Assembly: GCA_963695105.1 (NCBI GenBank)
Contig: CAVOGC010000054.1
Location: forward strand, 1 to 64,000
DNA: 64,000 nt
Source of the DNA: Competibacter sp963695105
Lineage (GTDB): Bacteria; Pseudomonadota; Gammaproteobacteria; Competibacterales; Competibacteraceae
Reading direction: 5' to 3'
Shown: positions 1 to 8,596 of the stretch, piece by piece
How the letters are laid out: every line of letters starts with the position of its first letter
Position numbering within the stretch: position 1 is the first letter of the stretch
Notes under the pieces: generated by a model
Database searches by the model: none
Told to the model about the DNA's origin: nothing
The model's input: the letters and a program-made list of their open reading frames with translations, nothing else
Program-made: the position numbers and the translations under genes

Positions 1-376
1 GGGAGATGCGCGGGATCAGTTCCATGGCGAAGCTGGTGATCTTCTTGTCGCGCAAGCGCTTGACCACCTCCGGGTTGCGATGCGGCGACAGCACCGCCAG
101 CAGAACCGAGCCATCCTTGAGCAGCTCCACTTCTTCCAGAGTGGGTCCCTGCACCTTGAAGACCACGTCGGCCTCGGCGTACAAGGTCCGGGCGTCGTCT
201 ACCAAGCGGCTGTTTTTACCATAGATTTCATCGGTGAAAAAGGCGCTGAGACCCGCGCCTTTTTCCACTAGGATTTCCGCGCCGAGCTTGGTGAAACGCT
301 CGGCCATCGTCGGGTCCAGCGCGACCCGCTGTTCGCCCGAAATGGTTTCCTTCGGGACGGCCATACGAACAGGCAT
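1..376 (-). CDS. pntA: NAD(P) transhydrogenase alpha subunit, N-terminal part (truncated by window edge)
   Basis: Only the first 125 codons are inside the window; the gene runs off the left edge. The product begins MPVRMAVPKET, followed by the EQRVALDP and EKGAG segments and ending ELIPRIS at the edge. This matches the N-terminal domain shared by the proton-translocating transhydrogenase alpha subunit and alanine dehydrogenase; the PRIS ending is typical of PntA. The enzyme couples hydride transfer between NADH and NADP to proton movement across the inner membrane. An AGGAGG ribosome site lies 7 bases before the ATG. Alanine dehydrogenase is the main alternative, since the nucleotide-binding and membrane parts are not visible. 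Confidence 0.8.
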   Translation of the reverse strand, partial: MPVRMAVPKETISGEQRVALDPTMAERFTKLGAEILVEKGAGLSAFFTDEIYGKNSRLVDDARTLYAEADVVFKVQGPTLEEVELLKDGSVLLAVLSPHRNPEVVKRLRDKKITSFAMELIPRIS

Positions 377-432
377 GATGTTGTCCTCCTGATTGTTATT
401 TCCACCGGACTCCCGCCCGCCCGGAAATCGAC

Positions 433-460
433 ACGAAAAAAGGCTCTTATAAAGCCTCTT
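433..460 (-). promoter_or_regulatory. Hairpin with T-run in the pntA leader
   Basis: Read on the minus strand, AGGCT and AGCCT pair across a 7-base loop and are followed by six T. An adjoining G-T wobble pair and A-T pairs could lengthen the stem. No minus-strand gene lies upstream that needs terminating, so if real it would sit in the pntA leader. The stem is short and may be fortuitous. Confidence 0.25.
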
Positions 461-523
461 GGGGTGCCAGGGTGCTAAGGTGGGCATGCGCGCCGTCAGC
501 GGGTAACGCGCGATACTCCTAGA

Positions 524-551
524 ATAGTAACCTAGACTTTCAACATCACAA
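524..551 (-). promoter_or_regulatory. Candidate sigma-70 promoter for pntA
   Basis: On the minus strand TTGTGA and TACTAT are separated by 16 bases, about 150 bases upstream of the pntA start. Matches to consensus are moderate. Confidence 0.25.
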
Positions 552-694
552 ATGGGCAAAGCTCGAAATATGTCCAATGCCTTGGGCGTCGCCCCTGCAA
601 CCCGGCGCCGGGTTTTGTGTCCATGGAGTGTCAACCTGGGTTCAGGTTGGCTGGCGACAATGGGATGGAAATAAGGAACAGGCACAGGTGAAGT

Positions 695-1294
695 ATGTAC
701 GGATTGGAGCAGCAGATTCTGCACACGGATGTGACGGGAATGCCATTGGAATGGGTTAATTACCAGCAAGCGGTGCGCTTGTACCATGCCGAGCAGGTGG
801 CCTACACCTGCGGCATGGTGCTCTACACGGTGCATGGCGGCGTCAACGCCCTGAGCGGCCGGCGCAGCATCGTCACCGTGAACTCCATCATTGCCACGCA
901 GGGCGGCGCCTACGCCCGCCTGCGCGTCCGCCATGACTATGTGCCGCCTCTCTCGAACGCCTCGCTGTTTCGCCGCGACTGCAACACCTGCCTGTACTGC
1001 GGTGGGACTTTTACGGTTCGTGACCTGTCCCGCGACCATGTCAGGCCGCTCGTGCAAGGTGGCGCCGATCACTGGAACAACGTGGTCACCGCTTGCAAGC
1101 CCTGCAACCACCACAAGGGTGGCAAAACGCCGGAACAGGCCAGAATGCAGTTGCTGGCGATTCCGTTCACCCCCAATCACCCGGAATACGTGTATTTGCA
1201 GGGTAAGCGGGTGCTAGCCGATCAGATGGATTTTCTCCGCGCTCACTTTCCTCGGTCCAGCCCGCTGCACCAGCGGCTGGCGCGGTTGTCCTAA
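695..1294 (+). CDS. HNH endonuclease
   Basis: A 199-residue protein with a zinc-stabilised HNH (His-Me finger) nuclease fold. A CLYC pair lies at residues 99-102, the catalytic segment RDHV at 113-116, then WNN near 127-129 and a CKPC pair at 134-137 followed by NHHKGG. This order is typical of the McrA-like HNH subgroup. Such proteins are metal-dependent nucleases in restriction, repair or DNA processing; no partner here indicates which. The ATG is preceded by AGGTGAAGT. The coiled-coil gene starts 18 bases downstream on the same strand and is probably co-transcribed. No methyltransferase or mobile-element gene is adjacent. Confidence 0.85.
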   Translation: MYGLEQQILHTDVTGMPLEWVNYQQAVRLYHAEQVAYTCGMVLYTVHGGVNALSGRRSIVTVNSIIATQGGAYARLRVRHDYVPPLSNASLFRRDCNTCLYCGGTFTVRDLSRDHVRPLVQGGADHWNNVVTACKPCNHHKGGKTPEQARMQLLAIPFTPNHPEYVYLQGKRVLADQMDFLRAHFPRSSPLHQRLARLS

Positions 1295-1312
1295 CCGGGC
1301 GCGAGGCGTGCG

Positions 1313-2350
1313 ATGACGGACGATCAGGGTTTCCTGCACGAGGTTTACAACGCCTTCGGCGGCATCGCCGCCTTCGCCCAGCACCACTTGGCCGAACATC
1401 GCCTGAACCAGGAGCGACTGGCGCTGCTGCGGGATTCCATCGAGCAGGTGGTGGACGCCAGCGAGCCGCGGATCCGGCTGGTGGGCAACTACGCCGAAAA
1501 ACTGCTGGACGCCGTGGAAATCGGGCAGCGTCATTGCGACGGCGTGCTGCGGCGCTTGCCGCCGGCGCTGACGCTCGGCCGCCGCGCTTGGGCCATGGAC
1601 CCGCGAGTCAATGCCTTTTTCGCCACAACGGATAGCCTGCGCGCAGCCCTGGAGCTCGATCCTCAGGTACGGGCCTTTTTCAAGGAAAGCGGACAAGCGG
1701 AGTGTTTTGCCCTGCTGCTCATGGTCAAGCGCGAAACCGAAACTTTCGGCGCGGCCTTGCAAGGCAGCCTGCTGGTCCGCGACGTCCGCCAGATTCGGGT
1801 CAGTTTCTCGGATCACCAGTTATTCTTTCCCGCCGCCAGCGAATCCGAACTGCGCAAGGAGCTGAGGCGGCGAATGCTGGTGTTTTTGGCTTCACGGGCT
1901 TTGGAGCGCATCAACGAACTGCGCGAGCGGCGCGGAGCCCTGGAAGAGCAGCGACGGCAACTGCAAGCGCAATTGCGCGCGCTGCGAGGACACGCGCAGG
2001 GCTTGCGGCCGCTGCTGCTGTCCGCCACCGATACCGATCAGCGCCGGCTGGCGGCGCTGGAGCAGCGGCTGTCCCAGGCCGATGGCGATTTGATCGTCGC
2101 CCGCAAGCAATTGGGTACGCTGGACGATTACCTGGAGCAGGTGCGGCAGGTGCTCGGCCACCCGGAAACTTACCTGCAACTCCATCCCTTGACCCTGCGG
2201 CTCAACCGGCTCGGCGTCAAGCTCGATCCGGATTCACCGGAGCCGGGAGAAACCATCACCCTGATCGAACTGGCCTCCCTGGGCGAGCAGCGGATCGGCG
2301 CGCTGGTCCGTTTTACCCGCGACGAATTGCCGCCGGCCGAGACCGATTAG
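1313..2350 (+). CDS. Conserved-looking coiled-coil protein of unknown function
   Basis: A 345-residue soluble protein that I do not recognise. There is no signal peptide or membrane span. The N-terminal half is mixed helical. Residues about 185-280 are rich in Arg, Glu, Gln and Leu, with heptad-like spacing indicating a long coiled coil. The last 60 residues look like a small globular domain. A GAGG site precedes the ATG, and the gene follows the HNH gene by 18 bases, so the two probably form one transcript. It converges on the sensor kinase gene. Function cannot be assigned. Confidence 0.6.
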   Translation: MTDDQGFLHEVYNAFGGIAAFAQHHLAEHRLNQERLALLRDSIEQVVDASEPRIRLVGNYAEKLLDAVEIGQRHCDGVLRRLPPALTLGRRAWAMDPRVNAFFATTDSLRAALELDPQVRAFFKESGQAECFALLLMVKRETETFGAALQGSLLVRDVRQIRVSFSDHQLFFPAASESELRKELRRRMLVFLASRALERINELRERRGALEEQRRQLQAQLRALRGHAQGLRPLLLSATDTDQRRLAALEQRLSQADGDLIVARKQLGTLDDYLEQVRQVLGHPETYLQLHPLTLRLNRLGVKLDPDSPEPGETITLIELASLGEQRIGALVRFTRDELPPAETD

Positions 2351-2410
2351 GTATCGCGCGCCGGCCGGACCGGAACCCATGCCGGCCGCTCTCCAGCATT
2401 TAATTGCCGC

Positions 2411-3478
2411 TCACTCCCCGCCCAGCGGCACCGAGAACGCGACCTGATAGCGGTCGGACGCTTCCACGATCTCCAATTGGCAAGCGGCGCCGAAGGCCAG
2501 CAGCAGGCGCTGGCGGATGTTGTCCTGAGCCAGGCGCTCGCCCGATCCGCCGGTTTGCCCGCCGTCCGCGACGACCCCCCGGGGGTTCGCGATGCTGAAA
2601 CGCAAGGCACTGGGCCACCGGTCGATGTGAATGGTCAGGCAGCCACCCTCGGGCAAGAGCTGGATGCCGTGGCGGATGGCGTTTTCCACCAGCGGTTGCA
2701 GCAGCAGAGCTGGCAGCGGAGCAGCCAGCGGCAACCCGTCGGCCAGGTGCCACTCCACTCGCAGCCGCTCGCCGAGGCGCAGCCGCTCGATGGCGATGAA
2801 GCGGCGAGTCAGTTCGAGTTCCTCCCCCAGGGTGATGCGCTCCTGATGGGCCAGCGCCGAGCGCAGCAGATCGGCCAGATCGAGCACCGCCTGTTCCGCC
2901 TGTTCCGGCCGGGCGGGGATCAAACCGGCGATGGTGTTGAGGGTGTTAAACAGGAAGTGCGGGTGGATTCGCGCTTGCAGGGCGCGCAGCCGGGAACGAG
3001 CCGCGGCCTCGATGTTGCGCTGCCATTGATGGCGGACATAGAAATAACGTAGGGCTAGCAGCGCAACGATACCGCTGATGGCCAGGTTACGGGCAATCAG
3101 ACCGGCCGGCGGCGCGGCGACCAGTTCGTGCCCCGGCTCGAGGAACCACCAACCGAGGACCGAAAAGCCCAGGGTGACCAGTTGGGTTAGGCCAAGCACG
3201 GCCAAGGTGGCTGCGGTTACCCCGAGCTGATTGAGCCAGCGCCGGCACAGACACAAGGCGGCGGCAACGCCCAGCACCACCCACTGCACGAACAGCGAGA
3301 TCAGCGCCAGCCGGTTCCAGAAGTCGCCCAGCCGGTCGGCTTCGCTCAGCGCCAGCACCAGGGCGAACAACTCGGCCAGCAGGATGGTCAGAAAGACGGT
3401 GGGGTTGGCGCAAAAGTCGGGCAGGAAGCCGGACGCGGGCTCTTGTGTAAGGTAAGATCTGTGCGGCGATCGTCGCAT
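2411..3478 (-). CDS. LytS/AlgZ-family sensor histidine kinase
   Basis: A 355-residue membrane kinase. Four hydrophobic spans lie at about 28-46, 57-78, 88-110 and 132-148. The signature HPHFLFNTLN follows with the phospho-accepting His near residue 172. The ATPase part carries an N box (LVENAIRHG, about 266) and a glycine-rich segment (GSGER). This is the His_kinase family of LytS, YehU and AlgZ/FimS, which normally phosphorylate a LytTR response regulator such as AlgR. No response regulator is next to it: the flanking genes are hemE, divergent, and the unknown coiled-coil gene, convergent. A perfect TATAAT (positions 3521-3526, minus strand) lies upstream. Confidence 0.85.
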   Translation of the reverse strand: MRRSPHRSYLTQEPASGFLPDFCANPTVFLTILLAELFALVLALSEADRLGDFWNRLALISLFVQWVVLGVAAALCLCRRWLNQLGVTAATLAVLGLTQLVTLGFSVLGWWFLEPGHELVAAPPAGLIARNLAISGIVALLALRYFYVRHQWQRNIEAAARSRLRALQARIHPHFLFNTLNTIAGLIPARPEQAEQAVLDLADLLRSALAHQERITLGEELELTRRFIAIERLRLGERLRVEWHLADGLPLAAPLPALLLQPLVENAIRHGIQLLPEGGCLTIHIDRWPSALRFSIANPRGVVADGGQTGGSGERLAQDNIRQRLLLAFGAACQLEIVEASDRYQVAFSVPLGGE

Positions 3479-3767
3479 GAGGGCTTTTACTAAACTCCAT
3501 AAACGAAGTTATGCCACGATATTATATTGATAGATTCAAAAAAGCGACATTTTAGACCACAACGCCATAACCCCGTCAATCTCGCCGATGCAACAACGAC
3601 CCAAGCGCCGGCAGCTCCAACCACACCATGCATGGACGCCATCACCGAACCTTGGCACACTATAAAAATAATGTAGCCGGGAACCGCGGGCAGTGTCGAA
3701 CGGCCTCATGCTCAGGCAACCGACCCATCCGATCCGAAGTTCAACCAGGACCGCCGTTCCGCCACGC
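3479..3767. promoter_or_regulatory. Divergent intergenic region between sensor kinase and hemE
   Basis: AT-rich region between two divergent genes. On the minus strand TATAAT at 3521-3526 is a good -10 for the kinase gene, but its -35 is weak. On the plus strand AT-rich TATAAAAATAAT at 3661-3672 may serve hemE. No repeats or RNA genes were seen. Confidence 0.3.
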
Positions 3768-4859
3768 ATGACCACCACGCTCCATAATGATCGCCTGCTG
3801 CGCGCCCTGCTGCGACAGCCGGTGGACCGCACCCCGGTTTGGCTGATGCGCCAAGCTGGCCGCTATCTGCCGGAGTACCGCGCCGCTCGCGCCCGCGCCG
3901 GCAATTTCATGGCGCTGTGCCAGACCCCGGAACTGGCCTGCGAGGTCACTTTGCAGCCGCTGGAGCGGTTTCCGTTGGATGCGGCGATTCTGTTTTCCGA
4001 CATCCTGACCGTGCCCGACGCCATGGGGCTGGGACTGTCGTTCGACGAAGGGGAAGGCCCGCGCTTCGCCCGACCGCTGCGCTCGGCGGCCGACATCGCC
4101 CGCTTGAGCGCGCCCGACCCGGAGATCGAACTGCGTTACGTCATCGATGCGGTGCGATTGATTCGCCGCGAGCTGGCCGGTCGGGTCCCGCTGATCGGCT
4201 TCGCCGGCAGCCCGTGGACGCTGGCGACCTACATGGTCGAGGGCGGCTCCAGCAAGGACTACGCCTTGACCAAGGGTCTGCTGTACGACCGGCCGGAATT
4301 GCTGCACCGACTGCTGGACGTAACCGCACGGGCGGTGACCGTCTACCTCAACGCTCAGATCGCCGCCGGCGCGCAAGCGGTGATGATATTCGATACTTGG
4401 GGCGGCATCCTGACCCCGCGCGCCTACCGGGAATTTTCGCTGGCCTACATGAGCCGCATCGTCGCCGAACTGACCCGCGAGCCCGAAGGGCGACCAGTGC
4501 CGATCATTTTGTTCACCAAGGGCGGCGGCGCCTGGCTGGAAGACATCGCCGCCAGCGGCTGCGACGCGGTGGGGGTGGACTGGACCGTGGATCTGGGCGA
4601 CGCCCGCCGCCGGGTCGGGGCGCGGGTGGCGCTGCAGGGCAACCTCGACCCGGCGGCGTTATACGCCGCTCCCGAGCGCATCCGCCAGCAAACGGCCCAG
4701 GTGCTGGCCGATTACGGCGCCGGGCCCGGCCACGTCTTCAACCTCGGCCACGGTATCCAACCAGGGATCGATCCAGAGCATGTCCGAGTGCTGGTTGAGG
4801 CGGTGCACCAGTTGAGCGTTCCCTATCACGCGCGCGCCGCCATGAGCGGCGCGCGATGA
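3768..4859 (+). CDS. hemE: Uroporphyrinogen decarboxylase
   Basis: Converts uroporphyrinogen III to coproporphyrinogen III in cytoplasmic heme synthesis by removing four carboxyl groups. The 363-residue product has the family length. It shows RQAGRYLPEYR near residues 25-35, the FSDIL segment with its substrate-contacting Asp, and GFAGSPWTLATYM. The reading frame extends further upstream, but MTTTLHNDRLL at 3768 matches the usual family start; a weak AGGA lies some 18 bases before it. Its TGA overlaps the ATG of the Nudix gene by four bases, implying translational coupling. Confidence 0.95.
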   Translation: MTTTLHNDRLLRALLRQPVDRTPVWLMRQAGRYLPEYRAARARAGNFMALCQTPELACEVTLQPLERFPLDAAILFSDILTVPDAMGLGLSFDEGEGPRFARPLRSAADIARLSAPDPEIELRYVIDAVRLIRRELAGRVPLIGFAGSPWTLATYMVEGGSSKDYALTKGLLYDRPELLHRLLDVTARAVTVYLNAQIAAGAQAVMIFDTWGGILTPRAYREFSLAYMSRIVAELTREPEGRPVPIILFTKGGGAWLEDIAASGCDAVGVDWTVDLGDARRRVGARVALQGNLDPAALYAAPERIRQQTAQVLADYGAGPGHVFNLGHGIQPGIDPEHVRVLVEAVHQLSVPYHARAAMSGAR

Positions 4860-5317
4860 CCTCGATGCCGAATCCCAGGCCAGCCAACGCCCGGATCCTT
4901 TCATCCGGCGTGGTGGTGGTGCATTGGAACGGCGATCATTACGACTATCTTTTACTAAGGGCCTACAATTACTGGGACTTTCCAAAAGGCGTGGTGGAAG
5001 TAGCCGAATCGCCGCTACAAGCGGCCGTCCGCGAGGTCGAGGAAGAAACCACGCTGACCGGACTGCGGTTCCGCTGGGGCGATCTGCACCGGGAAACCCA
5101 CCCCTACAACCAGGGCCGCAAGGTGGCCCGCTACTATATCGCCGAATCGACCAGCACCGCGGTCAGTCTCATGCCCAATCCCGAGTTGGGACGGCCGGAG
5201 CATAATGAATACCGCTGGGTTGACCGCGCCGAAGCCTGGAACCTGCTGACGCCGCGAGTGCGGGCGATTCTGGAATGGACCGACGGCGTCATGGCTCGAT
5301 CCGGCCGGCGGCGCTGA
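4856..5317 (+). CDS. Nudix hydrolase
   Basis: A 153-residue Nudix-fold pyrophosphohydrolase that would cleave a nucleoside diphosphate linked to another group. The Nudix box runs from G45 through E51 to REVEEE at 59-64. The usual Gly two places after the final Glu is Thr here. The FPKG segment and overall size resemble bacterial diadenosine polyphosphate hydrolases, but substrate cannot be set from sequence alone. The start overlaps the hemE stop (ATGA). A terminator follows at once. Confidence 0.85.
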   Translation: MTSMPNPRPANARILSSGVVVVHWNGDHYDYLLLRAYNYWDFPKGVVEVAESPLQAAVREVEEETTLTGLRFRWGDLHRETHPYNQGRKVARYYIAESTSTAVSLMPNPELGRPEHNEYRWVDRAEAWNLLTPRVRAILEWTDGVMARSGRRR

Positions 5318-5327
5318 GCGCAGCGCC

Positions 5328-5353
5328 GCCGGTCTTCCAATAAACCGGCTTTT
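5328..5353 (+). terminator. Rho-independent terminator after hemE-Nudix
   Basis: GCCGGT pairs with ACCGGC across a 10-base loop, followed by TTTT. It lies 10 bases after the Nudix stop. Confidence 0.6.
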
Positions 5354-5400
5354 AACAAACGCCTCAAAGGCAACCGTGCAATTCCATGGAGGCTACCCCG

Positions 5401-6027
5401 ATGACCTCAAGCTACCAGCCGCTCCCGTTTCACCATCTGGAAGCCGGCGCCGGCTATTTCCGACCGAAGCAGCGTCTGCCCGACCAAGTCTCCGCCGACG
5501 ACCCGGCCGTGCAGGTGATGACCGACCTCAGCCAAGTCACCGCCTACACCACCGAACTCGATACGCCGCTCAGCAAGGCGCTGGAAACCATGGTCAAGCG
5601 CGGGGTGCGCATGTTGCTGGTGCGCGATGGCGACGGCCGGATCGTCGGGCTGGTGACCAGCCGCGATATCGAGGGCGAAAAGCCGGGCCGTATCCTGGCC
5701 AAGGCTGGCGGCAACTGGGATGATCTGCGGGTCGCCGATATCATGACGCTCAAACCCAAGCTGGAAGTGCTGCTAATGGACGATGTGCTGAACGCGCGAG
5801 TGGGCGACATCATCTCCACCCTCCGGCAGATGAACCGCCAGCACGCAATGGCGGTGGCCACCGATCCCGCCACCGGCAAGCCGGCGGTGCGCGGTATTTT
5901 CTCGCTGTCGCAAATCGCTCTGCTGCTCGGGTTGGACATCGACCCCGCGCGGCAGCCGACCACCTTCGCCCAACTGGAGCGGGCCGGCATCGATTATCCG
6001 ATCGCCAGCACCGACCTGCTGCCGTAA
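5401..6027 (+). CDS. CBS-domain protein
   Basis: A 208-residue soluble protein with a CBS pair. The first motif is near residues 50-90 (VKRGVRMLLVRDGDGRIVG, then LVTSRDI). The second runs about 105-175 (VADIMTLK, then HAMAVATDP and RGIFSLSQIA). CBS pairs usually bind adenine nucleotides and regulate a partner; no catalytic domain is attached. An in-frame ATG at 5386 exists, but TGGAGG at 5387-5392 is well placed for the ATG at 5401, so that start is preferred. The partner is unknown. Confidence 0.8.
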   Translation: MTSSYQPLPFHHLEAGAGYFRPKQRLPDQVSADDPAVQVMTDLSQVTAYTTELDTPLSKALETMVKRGVRMLLVRDGDGRIVGLVTSRDIEGEKPGRILAKAGGNWDDLRVADIMTLKPKLEVLLMDDVLNARVGDIISTLRQMNRQHAMAVATDPATGKPAVRGIFSLSQIALLLGLDIDPARQPTTFAQLERAGIDYPIASTDLLP

Positions 6028-6031
6028 CCCC

Positions 6032-6057
6032 GGCGCGGCCGGCGGTCCGGCCGCGCC
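6032..6057. other. GC-rich inverted repeat between convergent genes
   Basis: A perfect 10-base stem GGCGCGGCCG / CGGCCGCGCC with a 6-base loop sits between the CBS gene and aroB, which converge. There is no T-run, so it may help transcription end in both directions but is not a standard terminator. Confidence 0.45.
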
Positions 6058-6061
6058 CCCT

Positions 6062-7150
6062 CTAGCGCCGCGCCTCCAGGGTTTCCCGCAGACAGACCGC
6101 ATCAATGTCGTCGGCGATGACGCCCTGCCCCAACCCGCGCAGCAGGATCAGCCGCAAGCGGCCGTCCTGGACTTTCTTGTCCACCGCCATCAGCCGCAGA
6201 AAGTCGTCGGCGGTCAGATCCGGCGGCGGCGCCAGCGGCAGGCGCGCGCGCGCCAGCAACGCCAGTATCCGCTCGACCTGCCCCCCGCTCAACCAGCCCA
6301 GCCGCGCCGAGAGATCGGCCGCCAGCGCCATCCCCACCGCCACCGCCTCGCCGTGCAGCCATGCGCCGTAGCCGGCGCCGGTCTCGATGGCGTGGCCGAA
6401 GGTATGGCCGAGGTTGAGCAGGGCGCGCTCGCCGGTTTCGCGCTCGTCGGCGGCGACAATCTCGGCCTTGTTGCGACAGGAGCGCTCGATGGCTTCGCTC
6501 AGGGCGCCGGCCTGGCGCGCCAGCAGCGCATCCAGGTGCGCCTCCAGCCATTCCAGGAAGGGCAAATCGCGGATCAGCCCGTACTTGATGACCTCGGCCA
6601 AGCCGGCGCTCAGTTCGCGGTCCGGCAGGGTGGCGAGCGTATCGGTGTCGGCCAACACGCAGCGCGGCTGGTGGAAAGCGCCGATCATGTTCTTGCCGAG
6701 CGGATGATTGACCGCGGTCTTGCCGCCCACCGAGGAATCCACCTGCGCCAGCAGAGTGGTGGGAATCTGGATGAAATGCACGCCGCGCTGATAACAGGCC
6801 GCCGCGAAACCGGCCATATCGCCGACCACCCCGCCGCCGAGCGCGACGATCGTACAGTTGCGGTCGAAGCGATGCCGCAGTAGGGCGGTGAACACCTCAT
6901 CGATTACCGCCAGCGTCTTGTATCGCTCGCCGTCGGGCAGGATAACCGCTTCGTGGCGCAGCCCGGCCAGCGCGGCGCGGGTCCGTTCGAGATACAGCGG
7001 CGCGACCGTGGTGTTGCTGACCACCAGCGCCTGCCGGCTGGGAATATAAGGGCGCAGCAGTTCGGGCTGGCCAAGCAGGCCGGGACCGATGTGGATGGGA
7101 TAGCGGCGGTCGCCGAGTTCGACGTGCAGGGTTTTCATCAGGGTTTTCAT
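6062..7150 (-). CDS. aroB: 3-dehydroquinate synthase
   Basis: Second step of the shikimate pathway: cyclises DAHP to 3-dehydroquinate, using NAD and a divalent metal. The 362-residue product has the family length. The NAD-binding GGGVVGDMAGFAA segment, then PTTLLAQVDSSVGGKTAVN, and the metal-ligand region LNLGHTFGHAIE are all present. AGGA lies 7-8 bases before the first ATG; a second in-frame ATG four codons later is also possible. It follows aroK by about 40 bases in one transcript. In many Gammaproteobacteria aroKB directly follows pilQ; here two other genes intervene. Confidence 0.96.
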   Translation of the reverse strand: MKTLMKTLHVELGDRRYPIHIGPGLLGQPELLRPYIPSRQALVVSNTTVAPLYLERTRAALAGLRHEAVILPDGERYKTLAVIDEVFTALLRHRFDRNCTIVALGGGVVGDMAGFAAACYQRGVHFIQIPTTLLAQVDSSVGGKTAVNHPLGKNMIGAFHQPRCVLADTDTLATLPDRELSAGLAEVIKYGLIRDLPFLEWLEAHLDALLARQAGALSEAIERSCRNKAEIVAADERETGERALLNLGHTFGHAIETGAGYGAWLHGEAVAVGMALAADLSARLGWLSGGQVERILALLARARLPLAPPPDLTADDFLRLMAVDKKVQDGRLRLILLRGLGQGVIADDIDAVCLRETLEARR

Positions 7151-7192
7151 AGGGTGTTCCTGTCAGGGGTCAAGCGGAGGCGACGGGTTTGG

Positions 7193-7738
7193 TCAGCGCA
7201 AGCTGCCCTGGCGGTTGAGGATGCCGAGAATCCGCCCCACCACCTTTCTCACCGCCTGACCATCGCTCTGGATCACGAGATCGGCGGTAGCGCGATAGAG
7301 CGGATCGCGCTGTTCGAACAGTTGCGCCAAGCGGGCACGGGGGTCGGCGGTCTGCAACAACGGGCGGTTGGCGTCCAAGCGGGTACGCAGAAGCTGTTCG
7401 TCCACCGTGGCCCATAGATAGATGACAAAGCCGCGCTCGCGCAAGCGGTTGCGGTTGTCGGGGTCGAGCACGGCGCCGCCGCCGGTGGCGAGGATAAGGT
7501 TGGAGCGCTGGGTCAGCTCGGCGATGACGGCCTTTTCACGGGCGCGGAAGCCGGCCTCGCCTTCCAGTTCAAAGATGAGCGGGATGCTGGCCCCGGCACG
7601 CTGTTCGATTTCCTGGTCGCTGTCCACGAACTCGCGGCTCAGGATCTGCGCCAGCCGGCGGCCGATGGTGGTCTTGCCGGCACCCATCGGGCCGATCAGG
7701 AACAGGCGAGAGATGGCCGGGACCATGGCGGCGGGCAC
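7193..7738 (-). CDS. aroK: Shikimate kinase
   Basis: Phosphorylates shikimate at O3 with ATP. The 181-residue product carries the P-loop GPMGAGKT at residues 16-23, the DSDQEIE shikimate-binding Asp, the ATGGGAVL segment and the RPLLQ lid region. The start is uncertain: GTG at 7738 has a weak GGGG upstream at suitable distance, while ATG at 7726 gives a protein four residues shorter. aroB follows on the same strand. Confidence 0.95.
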   Translation of the reverse strand: MPAAMVPAISRLFLIGPMGAGKTTIGRRLAQILSREFVDSDQEIEQRAGASIPLIFELEGEAGFRAREKAVIAELTQRSNLILATGGGAVLDPDNRNRLRERGFVIYLWATVDEQLLRTRLDANRPLLQTADPRARLAQLFEQRDPLYRATADLVIQSDGQAVRKVVGRILGILNRQGSLR

Positions 7739-8279
7739 CGGTCAACCCCACTCGACGCTCTGCGCCGCCACCACACCCTCCGACGCACCTGCTCCAGCAA
7801 TCCCGAACAGGCAAAACAAGTTACCGGCGGCGGCGTCAAAAAAAAGGGTCCCATTTTTCGAACCGCGTCCAATTTGTGCTGGCGGAATACTGTTCATTTT
7901 ACGGAACCGGGCAACACTGAGGGGCATGGTGCGGTTTCCTGACTCGATGCCGTGGTAAAACGGGTACGGCGGTTCGTTGAAGCCGAATTTCCGCCAGTAT
8001 AAACATCGGAAGAGGCTTCTCGCATCCACAATCCGACCCGTATCCCCGTCCGATCCATCCACCGGTTGCGGCGAGCAGACAGGGCTGCTGGGCTCGAGCC
8101 GCCGCACCCCGATTCGGGTATGCACGAATGTTTGCAAGCGTCATAAAAGAGCTATACTTGCGCTCTATAAGGAAAGGCGTTGTAAGGGGGGGCGGCACGG
8201 TTTCCAAAACGGTGTCTTCCTGAAAAGAGAGCGAATGCACCTGTGCTGTAATGCCTTATAAAGCGTGGAGCTTTTTAAC
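7739..8279. promoter_or_regulatory. Intergenic region upstream of aroK and of the PASTA gene
   Basis: This 541-base stretch holds no convincing gene. A plus-strand promoter candidate lies at 8131-8157: TTGCAA, 15 bases (16 if read as TTTGCA), then TATACT, about 120 bases before the PASTA gene start. The minus-strand half must hold the aroKB promoter, but no strong match was seen. Open frames here lack protein-like features. Confidence 0.35.
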
Positions 8280-8596
8280 ATGAGATCAATAACCAGGTTT
8301 TTTTCCACGTCGTTTCTGCTGATTTTCATAAGTTTTTTTCTTGCCGCTTACCCACAAATCAGCGCGGCGGCAGATGTTCTTGTTCCGGATGTAGTTGGTG
8401 ACACCGAAGCGGCCGCCAGAGCCACGATCACGGGAACGTGTGATGCTGGTGATCCGGGTCCTCCCGTTGATTCCCTCAGTGTGCCTGATCAGTCGCCGTC
8501 ACTTACACCTTCAGCACCACCGTCCCCGCCGGCCAAGTCATCAGCCAGAGTCCGGGAGGAGGGAGCAGCGTTCCCTCCAACACCACCGTCAACATC

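Noticed and set aside
7742..8240. Small minus-strand genes upstream of aroK
   Set aside because: Open frames of 113 and 131 codons lack ribosome sites, domains and consistent composition.
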